Shown one piece after another: positions 35,923 to 43,898 of a stretch of DNA of 64,000 bases. The stretch covers positions 186,001 through 250,000 of the forward strand of contig NZ_CP094466.1 of assembly GCF_023347255.1 (NCBI RefSeq), given 5' to 3'. The stretch comes from Faecalibacterium sp. I4-3-84 (GTDB lineage Bacteria; Bacillota; Clostridia; Oscillospirales; Ruminococcaceae). The number at the start of each line of letters is the position of its first letter. Position 1 is the first letter of the stretch. Both the position numbers and the translations under genes were made by a program. The notes below the pieces were generated by a model that saw nothing but the letters and a program-made list of their open reading frames with translations, searched no databases and was not told the origin of the DNA.

Positions 35923-37401
35923 ATGGGTAAGACAACTGGATTTATCGACTATACGCGCAAAACCAGCACGGATGTTCCGCCGCTGGAACGCATTGAAAAC
36001 TTTAACGAATTTCACGTCTGGCTCTCACGCGAGGAGCAGCAGACGCAGGCAGCACGCTGCATGGACTGCGGTGTTCCCTTCTGTCAGGCCGGCATGATGA
36101 TCGGCGGCATGGCTTCCGGCTGCCCGCTGAACAATCTCATCCCGGAGTGGAACGACCTTGTTTATCATGGCAAGTGGGAGCTGGCCATGCACCGTCTGAT
36201 GGCCACCAACCGTTTTCCTGAGTTCACCAGCCGGGTGTGCCCTGCCCTGTGTGAAGCGGCCTGCACCTGCGGCGATGTGACCGGCAGCAGCGTGACCGTG
36301 CGTGAGAACGAGCACGCCATTATCGAAACGGCTTACGCCAAGGGCTGGCTGCACGCCGCACCGCCGCCCTCCCGCACCGGCAAGAGCGTAGCCGTGGTGG
36401 GCAGCGGCCCCTCCGGCCTTTCGGTGGCTGAATACCTGAACAAGCGCGGCCACGCCGTGACTGTGTTCGAGCGTGCAGACCGCGTGGGCGGCCTGCTGAT
36501 GTACGGCATTCCCAACATGAAGCTGGACAAATCCGTCATCGAGCGCCGCATCAAGATCATGCAGGCCGAGGGCGTGGAGTTCCGCACCAACATGGATGTG
36601 GGCGGGACTGTTGCCGCCGAAGAGCTGCTGAACGGCTACGATGCCGTGGTGCTGTGCTGCGGTGCCAAGAAGGCCCGCGACCTGAATGTGCCCGGCCGCG
36701 ATGCAAACGGCGTGCACTTTGCCGTGGACTACCTGACCAGCGTGACCAGAAGTCTGCTGGACAGCCAGTTCGCGGACGGCAAGGCCATCGATGCCAAGGG
36801 CAAGAATGTTCTGGTGATCGGCGGCGGCGACACCGGCAACGACTGTCAGGGCACGGCCCTGCGGCAGGGCTGCACCGATCTGGTGGCACTGGAAATGATG
36901 CCGCAGCCGCCCAAGGAGCGTGCAGCCTCCAACCCGTGGCCGGAGTGGCCCCGTGTGCTGAAGGTGGACTACGGCCAGACCGAGTGCCTTGCAAAGTTTG
37001 GCAAGGACCCGCGCGTGTACCAGACCACCGTGAAGGAATTTTTGAAGGATGATGCGGGCAATCTGACCGGTGCTATCATCTCCTACCTGAAGCCGGAGCG
37101 GAACCCCGAGACCGGCCGTACCAGCATGGTGCCCACCGGTGAAGAATTTACCTACAACTGCCAGCTGGCGTTCATCGCCGCAGGCTTTACCGGCTGCGAA
37201 AGCTACGTGGCCGATGCATTTGGTGTGGAGCTGACCGCCCGCGGCAACGTGGCAGACCACAGCTTCAAGACCAACGTGGAAAAGGTGTTCGTTTGCGGCG
37301 ATATGCGCCGCGGCCAGAGCCTTGTGGTGTGGGGCCTGCGCGAAGGCCGCGACTGCGCCGCCGAGGTAGACCGCTACCTGATGGGCTACACCAACCTCTA
37401 A
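35923..37401 (+). CDS. gltD: glutamate synthase, small subunit
   Basis: About 492 residues. The N-terminal Fe-S region is MDCGVPFCQAG and PALCEAACTCG. The FAD site is VAVVGSGPSGLSVAEYL and the NADPH site is VLVIGGGDTGNDCQGTAL, with a C-terminal GD motif (VFVCGDMRRGQSLVVWG). It supplies electrons from NADPH to the large subunit. The ATG at 35923 has AAGGAGG upstream. The operon ends at a strong terminator. Confidence 0.97.
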   Translation: MGKTTGFIDYTRKTSTDVPPLERIENFNEFHVWLSREEQQTQAARCMDCGVPFCQAGMMIGGMASGCPLNNLIPEWNDLVYHGKWELAMHRLMATNRFPEFTSRVCPALCEAACTCGDVTGSSVTVRENEHAIIETAYAKGWLHAAPPPSRTGKSVAVVGSGPSGLSVAEYLNKRGHAVTVFERADRVGGLLMYGIPNMKLDKSVIERRIKIMQAEGVEFRTNMDVGGTVAAEELLNGYDAVVLCCGAKKARDLNVPGRDANGVHFAVDYLTSVTRSLLDSQFADGKAIDAKGKNVLVIGGGDTGNDCQGTALRQGCTDLVALEMMPQPPKERAASNPWPEWPRVLKVDYGQTECLAKFGKDPRVYQTTVKEFLKDDAGNLTGAIISYLKPERNPETGRTSMVPTGEEFTYNCQLAFIAAGFTGCESYVADAFGVELTARGNVADHSFKTNVEKVFVCGDMRRGQSLVVWGLREGRDCAAEVDRYLMGYTNL

Positions 37402-37426
37402 CTAAGCCATTCTCTTTCCTATCCTA

Positions 37427-37478
37427 AACAAGCAGAAGCGGGGGCCTTTGCAAGGCTCCCGCTTCTGCTTTTGTTTTT
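37427..37478. terminator. bidirectional terminator
   Basis: AAGCAGAAGCGGG pairs with CCCGCTTCTGCTT, with T residues on the plus side. It separates gltD from the convergent pseudokinase gene. Confidence 0.9.
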
Positions 37479-39193
37479 TAGTCTGTATTGTATTCCGGTT
37501 CCGTGGGGGTAGGATCTGTTGTTTCCGGAGGGGCCGGCTCTGTCGTGGTGGGTTCGGTAGCGGCGGGTTCCTCCGGTGTGACAGTGATCTGCACACTGGG
37601 GTCTGCCGCAATATATACCGTAATGACTGTGCCCACTTCCACCTTGGTGCCCGGCTCCTCGCTGGTACGCACCACGCAGCCGGATGCATAGGAGCCATCG
37701 TTCACCACCATAAAGCAGCTGGCCACAAGGCCCCGGGCTTCCAGTTCCTTTACCGCGCCATCCTGCGTAAAGCCGATGATATTGGGCATCTCGGCCATCT
37801 GCGGGCCTTTGCTCACCACCAGCCGTATGGTCTCCCCTGCCTTGAGCACAGTGTCCGCGCTCGGCTCCTGCTGGATGATCTGGCCCGCCGGGGCGGTATC
37901 GCTGTATTCCTCGGTGACGTAGAACAGATACATGCTGGTATATTCCCGGTTGTTCTGCACCTGCGTGTAGTCCATGCCAATAAAGTTCGGCACAAGGTTC
38001 TGCGGCACCATCACCTCGCTGCTGGCCGGTTCCGACTCCGCAGCCGACGCGGCAGGCTGGTGGATGTGCTGGCTCAGCACGCTCCACAGCGTGAGCAGAA
38101 TGAGGATGGACAGCAGGATCACGATGCCTGCCAGCAGCGCTTTTAAGCTGAGCAGATGCTCCTTGCGTTCCGGCTCCGGCTGGGCTGTGCGCACCGGAGT
38201 CTCCGGCTTCATGGTGCGGGTCAGCTCGGCGGTGTATTCCTTGGAAGAAAGGGCCTGATACAGCTGCGGCACGGTCTGGATGCGCTCCATGGGCCGCAGG
38301 CGCAGGCCCAGCTGCAGCACCTGCGAGACGTACAGCGGCAGGCTGCCGTTCACCGATTTTGCGCGTGGGTTGGAGTCTGCCACCATGCGCTGCGCTGCAG
38401 GCACCGGGGCCTGCCCGCACACCATGCGGTAGAACACGGCCGCAAGGCTGTATTCATCGGTATAGCGGCCCTCGAACTCTGCGGTGGAATACTGCTCCGG
38501 GGCGGAATAGCCTTCGTACAGCTGTTCGCGCAGGCCGCTGCCCGCCGTGCGCAGGCCCACCGTGGCATAGCCCGCCAGACGGCAGCGGTCGTTTTCCATC
38601 ACGCGGATGTTCTCCGGACAGATACCGCGGTGCACCAGACCGATCTTGTGCATGGCGGCTACGCCTTCAAACACCGGCTGCAGCATGGTGCAGGCATCGT
38701 CCGGGCGGATGGTGCCGGGGTGGTTTTCCAGCCACTGATCCAGCGGGGTGCCGCCCAGATTTTCCAGAATGGCGTAAACGCTGTTATTGGCTTCCACCAC
38801 ATCCAGCACGGCTTCCAGGCCATTGGCCGGAGTGATGCGCTGGATGGAGCGGTACAGGTCCGCAAAATCCATGCGGGTGGTCTTGAACAGCACCTCACTG
38901 CCGGTCTTGGGCCGCAGGGTGCTTTCTGCCGTGCGCTCCGCCGTGAGGGTAATGGGCAGATATTCCTTGATGGTCACCCGGAAACGGCCCAGATTCTCTG
39001 CGCCGCGGTAGAGGATGCCCTCGCCGTCGATGCTCAGCATTTCCCCTACGGTGTAGCGCCCGGCCAGCACGGTGCCCACCGGCAGGGTGCCGCCGGGGTT
39101 GCGCCCGGCAAAGCTTTTGCCGCAGTGCGGGCAGCTTTGTGCTGCTCCGGGCAGCGGCTGCAGGCAGTATGGACACAGGCGTGTTGCTTCCAT
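37478..39193 (-). CDS. zinc-ribbon, PASTA-domain membrane pseudokinase
   Basis: 571 residues. A zinc ribbon (CPYC at 7-10, CPHC at 21-24) precedes a PknB-like kinase fold with the beta-3 lysine (VTIKEYLP) and an APE-like YSAPEQY. The catalytic loop is HRGICPEN instead of HRD-x-K-PEN, and the DFG metal site is AGY. Both essential Asp residues are therefore lost, and phosphotransfer is unlikely. A single membrane helix (about 345-370, LLAGIVILLSILILLTLWSV) is followed by two PASTA domains (VPNFIGMDYTQVQ, MPNIIGFTQDGAV) and a Pro/Thr/Glu tail. PASTA domains bind peptidoglycan fragments. It is last in the run starting at pcrA and near mltG, so an envelope-sensing scaffold is plausible. Confidence 0.88.
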   Translation of the reverse strand: MEATRLCPYCLQPLPGAAQSCPHCGKSFAGRNPGGTLPVGTVLAGRYTVGEMLSIDGEGILYRGAENLGRFRVTIKEYLPITLTAERTAESTLRPKTGSEVLFKTTRMDFADLYRSIQRITPANGLEAVLDVVEANNSVYAILENLGGTPLDQWLENHPGTIRPDDACTMLQPVFEGVAAMHKIGLVHRGICPENIRVMENDRCRLAGYATVGLRTAGSGLREQLYEGYSAPEQYSTAEFEGRYTDEYSLAAVFYRMVCGQAPVPAAQRMVADSNPRAKSVNGSLPLYVSQVLQLGLRLRPMERIQTVPQLYQALSSKEYTAELTRTMKPETPVRTAQPEPERKEHLLSLKALLAGIVILLSILILLTLWSVLSQHIHQPAASAAESEPASSEVMVPQNLVPNFIGMDYTQVQNNREYTSMYLFYVTEEYSDTAPAGQIIQQEPSADTVLKAGETIRLVVSKGPQMAEMPNIIGFTQDGAVKELEARGLVASCFMVVNDGSYASGCVVRTSEEPGTKVEVGTVITVYIAADPSVQITVTPEEPAATEPTTTEPAPPETTDPTPTEPEYNTD

Positions 39194-39203
39194 TGTGGTC
39201 TCC

Positions 39204-40427
39204 TTATACCGTTTTGCGCCGCAGCAGGCTCATGGGCGGCAGCTCCGGCGTGGGAATGGTGTATTTTTCCATGGCATGCGGGGTGCTCTCCACCCGCTCA
39301 CCGGCTTCGTTTTCGATCCACTCAGGGTTCAGCGGAATGCTGCGGCCATCCGGGCAGAGGGCTTCCAGAGTGTCGCCCAGGCTCCACTTGCCGCGCTGCT
39401 GGCAGGAGGCAACGCCGTTCTCCCAGCCGTCCACCGTGCCCACAAACTCCCACTCGCGGATGTAAGTAGCGCTGTCGGTGGCCTGTCTGGCCTGCTCGCG
39501 GCCAAAGTAGAAGCCCGGCGAGTAATGGCGGTGGCTGGTACGGGTAAGCTCCTCGTACACTTCAGCAGGCAGCTCAAAGTTGTCGTTGAGCGGGTCGGCC
39601 AGATAAGCGTCCAGCGCCCTGCGGTAGGCGGCGGTAACGCTTGCCACATAGTAGAAGGTCTTGGCACGGCCCTCGATTTTCAGGCTGTCCACCCCTGCCT
39701 TGCAGATCAGGTCAAGGAAAGGTGCGGTGCACATATCATTGGCGTTGAGGATGTAGCTGCCGTTCTCGTTCTCGCCGATCTCGTACAGTTGTCCCGGACG
39801 GGTCTCCTCGCTGAGATAGTATTTCCAGCGGCAGGGCTGGGCACACTGGCCACGGTTCGCGTCGCGGCCCGCCATGTAGTTGGAAAGCAGGCATCGGCCC
39901 GAAACGCTCATGCACATCGCACCGTGCACAAAGGCTTCGATCTCCAGCTCCGGTGGTGTTTTATCGCGCAGGATCGCAATATCCTGCAGGGTCATCTCAC
40001 GGGCCAGCACCACGCGCTTTGCGCCCATATTGTAGGCGGCGCGGGCCGCAGCCCAGTTGGTGATGCCTGTCTGGGTGGACATGTGCACATCGATGTCCGG
40101 TGCAAAGGTCTTGCAGGCATCCAGCACACCAAGGTCTGCCACGATAAAGGCATCCACACCGGCCTTGGCTGCTTCCTTAATGGCCTCGGGCAGGCGGTCG
40201 GCTTCCTCGTTGGTGGGCAGGGTGTTCATGGTCAGGTAGACCTTGCGGCCGCGGGCGTGAGCGTAGATGACACCCTCGGCCAGCTGTTCCGGCGTAAAGT
40301 TGGCCGGAGCAGACCGCATTCCAAATTCAGGCAGGCCGCAGTAAACGGCATCGGCACCGTAGTTGATGGCATAGCGCAGGCGTTCCAGATCGCCTGCCGG
40401 GGCCAGCAGTTCCGGGATTTGCAGCAT
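39204..40427 (-). CDS. U32 family peptidase-like protein (TrhP/RlhA type)
   Basis: 407 residues. It begins with the U32 pattern PELLAPAGDLERLRYAINYG and carries the family cysteine block with EAFVHGAMCMSVSGRCLLSN and GRDANRGQCAQPCRWKY. Relatives are required for hydroxylation of tRNA or rRNA bases and probably bind an Fe-S cluster; true peptidase activity is doubtful. It lies 14 bp downstream of mltG and 10 bp upstream of the pseudokinase. Confidence 0.92.
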   Translation of the reverse strand: MLQIPELLAPAGDLERLRYAINYGADAVYCGLPEFGMRSAPANFTPEQLAEGVIYAHARGRKVYLTMNTLPTNEEADRLPEAIKEAAKAGVDAFIVADLGVLDACKTFAPDIDVHMSTQTGITNWAAARAAYNMGAKRVVLAREMTLQDIAILRDKTPPELEIEAFVHGAMCMSVSGRCLLSNYMAGRDANRGQCAQPCRWKYYLSEETRPGQLYEIGENENGSYILNANDMCTAPFLDLICKAGVDSLKIEGRAKTFYYVASVTAAYRRALDAYLADPLNDNFELPAEVYEELTRTSHRHYSPGFYFGREQARQATDSATYIREWEFVGTVDGWENGVASCQQRGKWSLGDTLEALCPDGRSIPLNPEWIENEAGERVESTPHAMEKYTIPTPELPPMSLLRRKTV

Positions 40428-40441
40428 AGTTCAAATTCCTC

Positions 40442-41581
40442 TCATTTTTCCGTATTCACAGTTTTGTTCACTTGTGCTGCCTTCTGGCAGTTTGCGTTGT
40501 GTTCGCTCAGGGTGCGGGCATAATAATAGCTGCCCTTGAGGTCGGTCACAAAAAAATAGGCATCCTTGGCTTCCTCATTGGGCTGTGGGGCCAGCGCTGC
40601 CTTGATGGCCGCAATGCCGGGGTTCGAGATCGGCCCAGCAGGCAGACCCTTGCAGCTGTAGGTATCATACGCAGCCACGATATTTCCCGGGATATTATCC
40701 CAGCCTCCATAGTAGGGTGCGACCCAGTTCCAGAGGTAATTGTTGTCACTGTCGCTCTGGATATAGCTGGAGGTGTTGCTCTGCAGGCGCGGATAGGGCG
40801 AATCCGCAGCCAGACGGTTGCGGAACACCTGTGCCACGTTCGAGTCCTGACTGTTGCCCGCTTCCTCCTGCACAAAGGATGCCAGTGTGATCAGCTGGGG
40901 CAGGGTCATATCCTGCTTTTTTAGTTCTGCATACATCTCATCGGTGATCTGTGCATCGAACTGGGCATAGTAGGTGGCTACATAGTTGTGCACGGTGTCG
41001 TCCTTTAAAAATTCGTAGGTCTCCGGGAAGAGATAGCCCTCGCACTTCATAAAGCGGTCCGGCGCGTCGGCATCGTCCGGCACGTACTGCCAGAAGGTGT
41101 ATTCGCTGAAATCACCCTCGTTGGCTTCCTTCAGGAAATCCTTGGCGTTGCACAGCCCGGCGGCTTCCATCTTCTGGGCAATGGCAATGGCCGTGGTTCC
41201 CTCTGGGATGGTCACGCGCACCGTTTCGGCCTTGGCGTAGGTGGACAGGACCGCAATAATGGCATCGTAAGAACAGGCACTCTTCTGCAGGGTAAAATCG
41301 CCATACTGCAGCTTTGATGCCGCGCCCTTTTGCCCCACATACCAGCGGAACAGATAGGCCGAGCGGATCACACCCGCATCCTTGAGCTTTTGCGCAATAA
41401 CGGAAACGCCGCTGCCCTGTGGGATGCTCACCGTTACCTCCGTGCCGGGTCTGCCATTGCCGCTGATCTCGTTGTGCGCAAACAGCAGCGCCCCGCCAAC
41501 GGCCAGTGCCAGCAGTACCACCAGCACCTGCAGGATCTTCCCTACACCGCCTTTTTTGCGGGTGTTTTTTTCGTGTGCCAT
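40442..41581 (-). CDS. mltG: endolytic murein transglycosylase
   Basis: About 379 residues. A basic N-terminus and one membrane helix (ILQVLVVLLALAVGGALLFA) precede a LysM-like region (VTIPEGTTAIAIAQKMEAAG) and the YceG-type catalytic domain, whose active Glu lies in ASFVQEEAGNSQD. PYNTY-like and GLPAGPISNPG motifs are near the end (YSCKGLPAGPISNPGIAAIK). MltG cuts nascent glycan strands at the membrane. The ATG at 41581 has AGGAAGGTG upstream. Confidence 0.94.
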   Translation of the reverse strand: MAHEKNTRKKGGVGKILQVLVVLLALAVGGALLFAHNEISGNGRPGTEVTVSIPQGSGVSVIAQKLKDAGVIRSAYLFRWYVGQKGAASKLQYGDFTLQKSACSYDAIIAVLSTYAKAETVRVTIPEGTTAIAIAQKMEAAGLCNAKDFLKEANEGDFSEYTFWQYVPDDADAPDRFMKCEGYLFPETYEFLKDDTVHNYVATYYAQFDAQITDEMYAELKKQDMTLPQLITLASFVQEEAGNSQDSNVAQVFRNRLAADSPYPRLQSNTSSYIQSDSDNNYLWNWVAPYYGGWDNIPGNIVAAYDTYSCKGLPAGPISNPGIAAIKAALAPQPNEEAKDAYFFVTDLKGSYYYARTLSEHNANCQKAAQVNKTVNTEK

Positions 41582-41599
41582 AAGCACCTTCCTTTTATC

Positions 41600-42415
41600 T
41601 TAGTTTTCCAGCATCAGGCGCATGTAGCTTTCGGCTACATCAAAGGGTTCGGCATCAAAGCGGATCATGCCGTAGTCCTGCCGGGTGCCCTCGCCGAGGA
41701 ACAGCGGCTGGGATGCGCCCACTGTAATGACCGCCTTTTCCACGATGACTTCCTTTTCGCGGGCGGCTTCCATCAGTACTTCGGCGGCGCGGTCATTGTC
41801 GGCCTGCAGCTCCACAAAGTAAAGCGTATCCTCCTTGCGGAAATAAATACCATAGCCGTGGGCGCTGGAAACGATGGTGGCACCGGAGGAGTACAGATCT
41901 CCCAACACCACGGCCATGCGCTCCGGGGTCAGCTGCACGGTATCGGGCCAGAAGCGCTCCCGCAGCTCACACAGCTTTTTGGCGGTGACGGAATCAAATT
42001 CCGCCTGACTCCACAGGTTGCGCTCCACCTCGCGGGGAAGACAGCGCAGGGCGAAGGCCCATGCAAAGCCCTTATCCTGCAGCAGTGCGGCCTGCTCCGG
42101 GCTGGTGGGCACCGCCACCGTAAACCCTGCGCCGCGCAGCTTTTGCTGGGCACACAGATAGTCCACAAGGCCCGCCAGGATCAGGCTGCCCTCGCCGCAC
42201 AGACCGTACAGGTAGGTGCCGCTGCGGCCCTGCAGCGTGACCGGCACAGCCAGCGCCACCGCGGCGATCTCGTCATTTTCCTCGGCCACATAGACGTTCT
42301 GCTCGCCTGCAAACTGCTCAATGGCCTTTTTGGCAAATTCTTCCGATTCATTGCGCTGGCTCTGCCATAAAGCCAGCACTGCCGGTTTATCTTCCGGCTG
42401 CATCAAACGATACAT
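41600..42415 (-). CDS. GNAT-family acetyltransferase
   Basis: 271 residues. The first half has a GNAT-like pattern (MYRLMQPEDKPAVLALW, VYVAEENDEIAAVALAVPV, ending GAGFTVAVPTSPEQAALLQDKGF). The second half (RERFWPDTVQLTPERMAVVL and onward) resembles the C-terminal domain of two-domain GNAT-like proteins. The acetyl-CoA loop is degenerate, so the activity is uncertain and the substrate unknown. It sits within the thyX-tmk-mltG operon. Confidence 0.65.
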   Translation of the reverse strand: MYRLMQPEDKPAVLALWQSQRNESEEFAKKAIEQFAGEQNVYVAEENDEIAAVALAVPVTLQGRSGTYLYGLCGEGSLILAGLVDYLCAQQKLRGAGFTVAVPTSPEQAALLQDKGFAWAFALRCLPREVERNLWSQAEFDSVTAKKLCELRERFWPDTVQLTPERMAVVLGDLYSSGATIVSSAHGYGIYFRKEDTLYFVELQADNDRAAEVLMEAAREKEVIVEKAVITVGASQPLFLGEGTRQDYGMIRFDAEPFDVAESYMRLMLEN

Positions 42416-42443
42416 CTGTCAGGATGCCCCCTCTTATCGAAAA

Positions 42444-43115
42444 TTATGTCAGCTGCTTCAACACGATCTCCTGCACTTCAGCCTGAATGTCTTCGATGCT
42501 GCGCATGTTGTCCCCGCTGGTGCAATGCACGACGGCCCAGCCAAGGTGCGCGGCACAATACTCGGCGGCGCAGCGGCTGCGGGCAAGATACTCGGTATCC
42601 TTCTCGTGCACATCCTTCCTGCTCTCGTCGCCGTGGTAACGCTGGGTCATAAGCTTCTGGCTCACGGCGGGGTCTACCTGTAAGTAGATCACCTCATCCG
42701 GCGCAGGCAGGCCCAGCAGATGGAACTCAAAATCAAACAGCCAGCCGAGAAAACTCTCCCACTGCTCCGGCGGAAGCTTGGAGCACTGGTGCACCGCGTT
42801 GGAGGTGGTGTAGCGGTCGGCAATGACGATGCCGCCATTCTCGTAAAAACTGCCCCAGTCCTTTTTGTAGCTGGCATAGCGGTCCACCGCATAAAAGCTG
42901 GAGGCTGCATAGGCGTTTACATCGTCCGGGTGCTGGCCGAACTGCCCTGCCAGATACATTTTTACAAGGGCGCTGGAGTCACTGCCGTAGTCCGGGAAGC
43001 TCACCTCGCGCACCGCAAGGCCCTGTGCAGCCAGATACCCGGCCAGCAGCTTTGCCTGCGTGGCCTTGCCGCTGCCGTCCAGTCCTTCAATGGCGATCAG
43101 TTTTCCCTTGCTCAT
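42444..43115 (-). CDS. tmk: thymidylate kinase
   Basis: 223 residues. P-loop IAIEGLDGSGKATQAKLLAG, the DR(Y/H) motif ADRYTTSNAVHQ, and a lid region with VSQKLMTQRYHGDESRKDVH. It phosphorylates dTMP to dTDP, the step after ThyX. Its ATG overlaps the thyX stop by four bases, so translation is coupled. It is the longer Firmicutes variant, slightly divergent. Confidence 0.92.
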   Translation of the reverse strand: MSKGKLIAIEGLDGSGKATQAKLLAGYLAAQGLAVREVSFPDYGSDSSALVKMYLAGQFGQHPDDVNAYAASSFYAVDRYASYKKDWGSFYENGGIVIADRYTTSNAVHQCSKLPPEQWESFLGWLFDFEFHLLGLPAPDEVIYLQVDPAVSQKLMTQRYHGDESRKDVHEKDTEYLARSRCAAEYCAAHLGWAVVHCTSGDNMRSIEDIQAEVQEIVLKQLT

Positions 43116-43891
43116 ACGCCTGCAGCCTCCTTGATGGATGCATATTTTGCGCGCACCTCAGCGGTTTTCCCGCAGCACATTTTTCCCTCCGGGCAGGGGC
43201 CGGATACACAGGCCGGGCCGGACTTTGCAAAGATATGCGGTGCCACCGGATACACCAGCTCAAACATTTTTTCGGCCAGCTCCCGGATCTCCCACTGGGC
43301 GCGACTGCAGCAGCGCAGGTGGAAAAAGTTCTGCAGGCTGCGGGCATTCATGGTGACCACCATCTTAGTCTCGCAAGCGTTGGGCAGTACAAAGCGGGCA
43401 TCCTCGTTGGCCTGCTTGCTGGCCTTGGCGCGGGCCTGCTTTTCCGGCATTCCTTCAGCCATCAGGCGGGCGGTGTGGCCTTCTTCCAGCTTGTGGGCAA
43501 GGTCGAGGTAGCGCTTTGCGTCCTCTTCCATGCTGGCAAGGAAAGCTTCCTTTGCTTCCGGGATGGCTTCGATCTCGGGCGGTACCACATAACGGAAATC
43601 GTCCAGCCGTACATAGCGCTGGCTCTGCACACTGAAGGATGCAATGCGGTGGCGGGTGATCTGCGCCAGCAAAGTGCGGCTGACCCCCTCGATGCCAAAG
43701 GTGAAGCTGGCATGTTCAATGGGGCTGGCATGGCCCAGATCGCTGAGCATGGTCAGGAACTTCGCGGTCTTTTCCTCGGTCAGGCCGTCCAGCAGGTCGG
43801 TGATGTGCGCATCGGAATAGCAGAGCTTTGCCGCTGCAGCCACCACCTTTTCCGGTTCAGGGGTATGTGCGATCAAACGAACAGTCATCAT
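43112..43891 (-). CDS. thyX: flavin-dependent thymidylate synthase
   Basis: 259 residues. The ThyX signature is complete: RHRIASFSVQSQRYVRLDD, preceded by PIEHASFTFGIEGVSRTLLA. FAD-binding residues lie in MNARSLQNFFHLRCCSRAQW. It methylates dUMP with methylenetetrahydrofolate and FADH2. It has a cysteine-rich C-terminal extension (GPACVSGPCPEGKMCCGKT) seen in some clostridial members. Eight bp behind pcrA and overlapping tmk. Confidence 0.96.
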   Translation of the reverse strand: MMTVRLIAHTPEPEKVVAAAAKLCYSDAHITDLLDGLTEEKTAKFLTMLSDLGHASPIEHASFTFGIEGVSRTLLAQITRHRIASFSVQSQRYVRLDDFRYVVPPEIEAIPEAKEAFLASMEEDAKRYLDLAHKLEEGHTARLMAEGMPEKQARAKASKQANEDARFVLPNACETKMVVTMNARSLQNFFHLRCCSRAQWEIRELAEKMFELVYPVAPHIFAKSGPACVSGPCPEGKMCCGKTAEVRAKYASIKEAAGV

Positions 43892-43898
43892 AAGTGTG

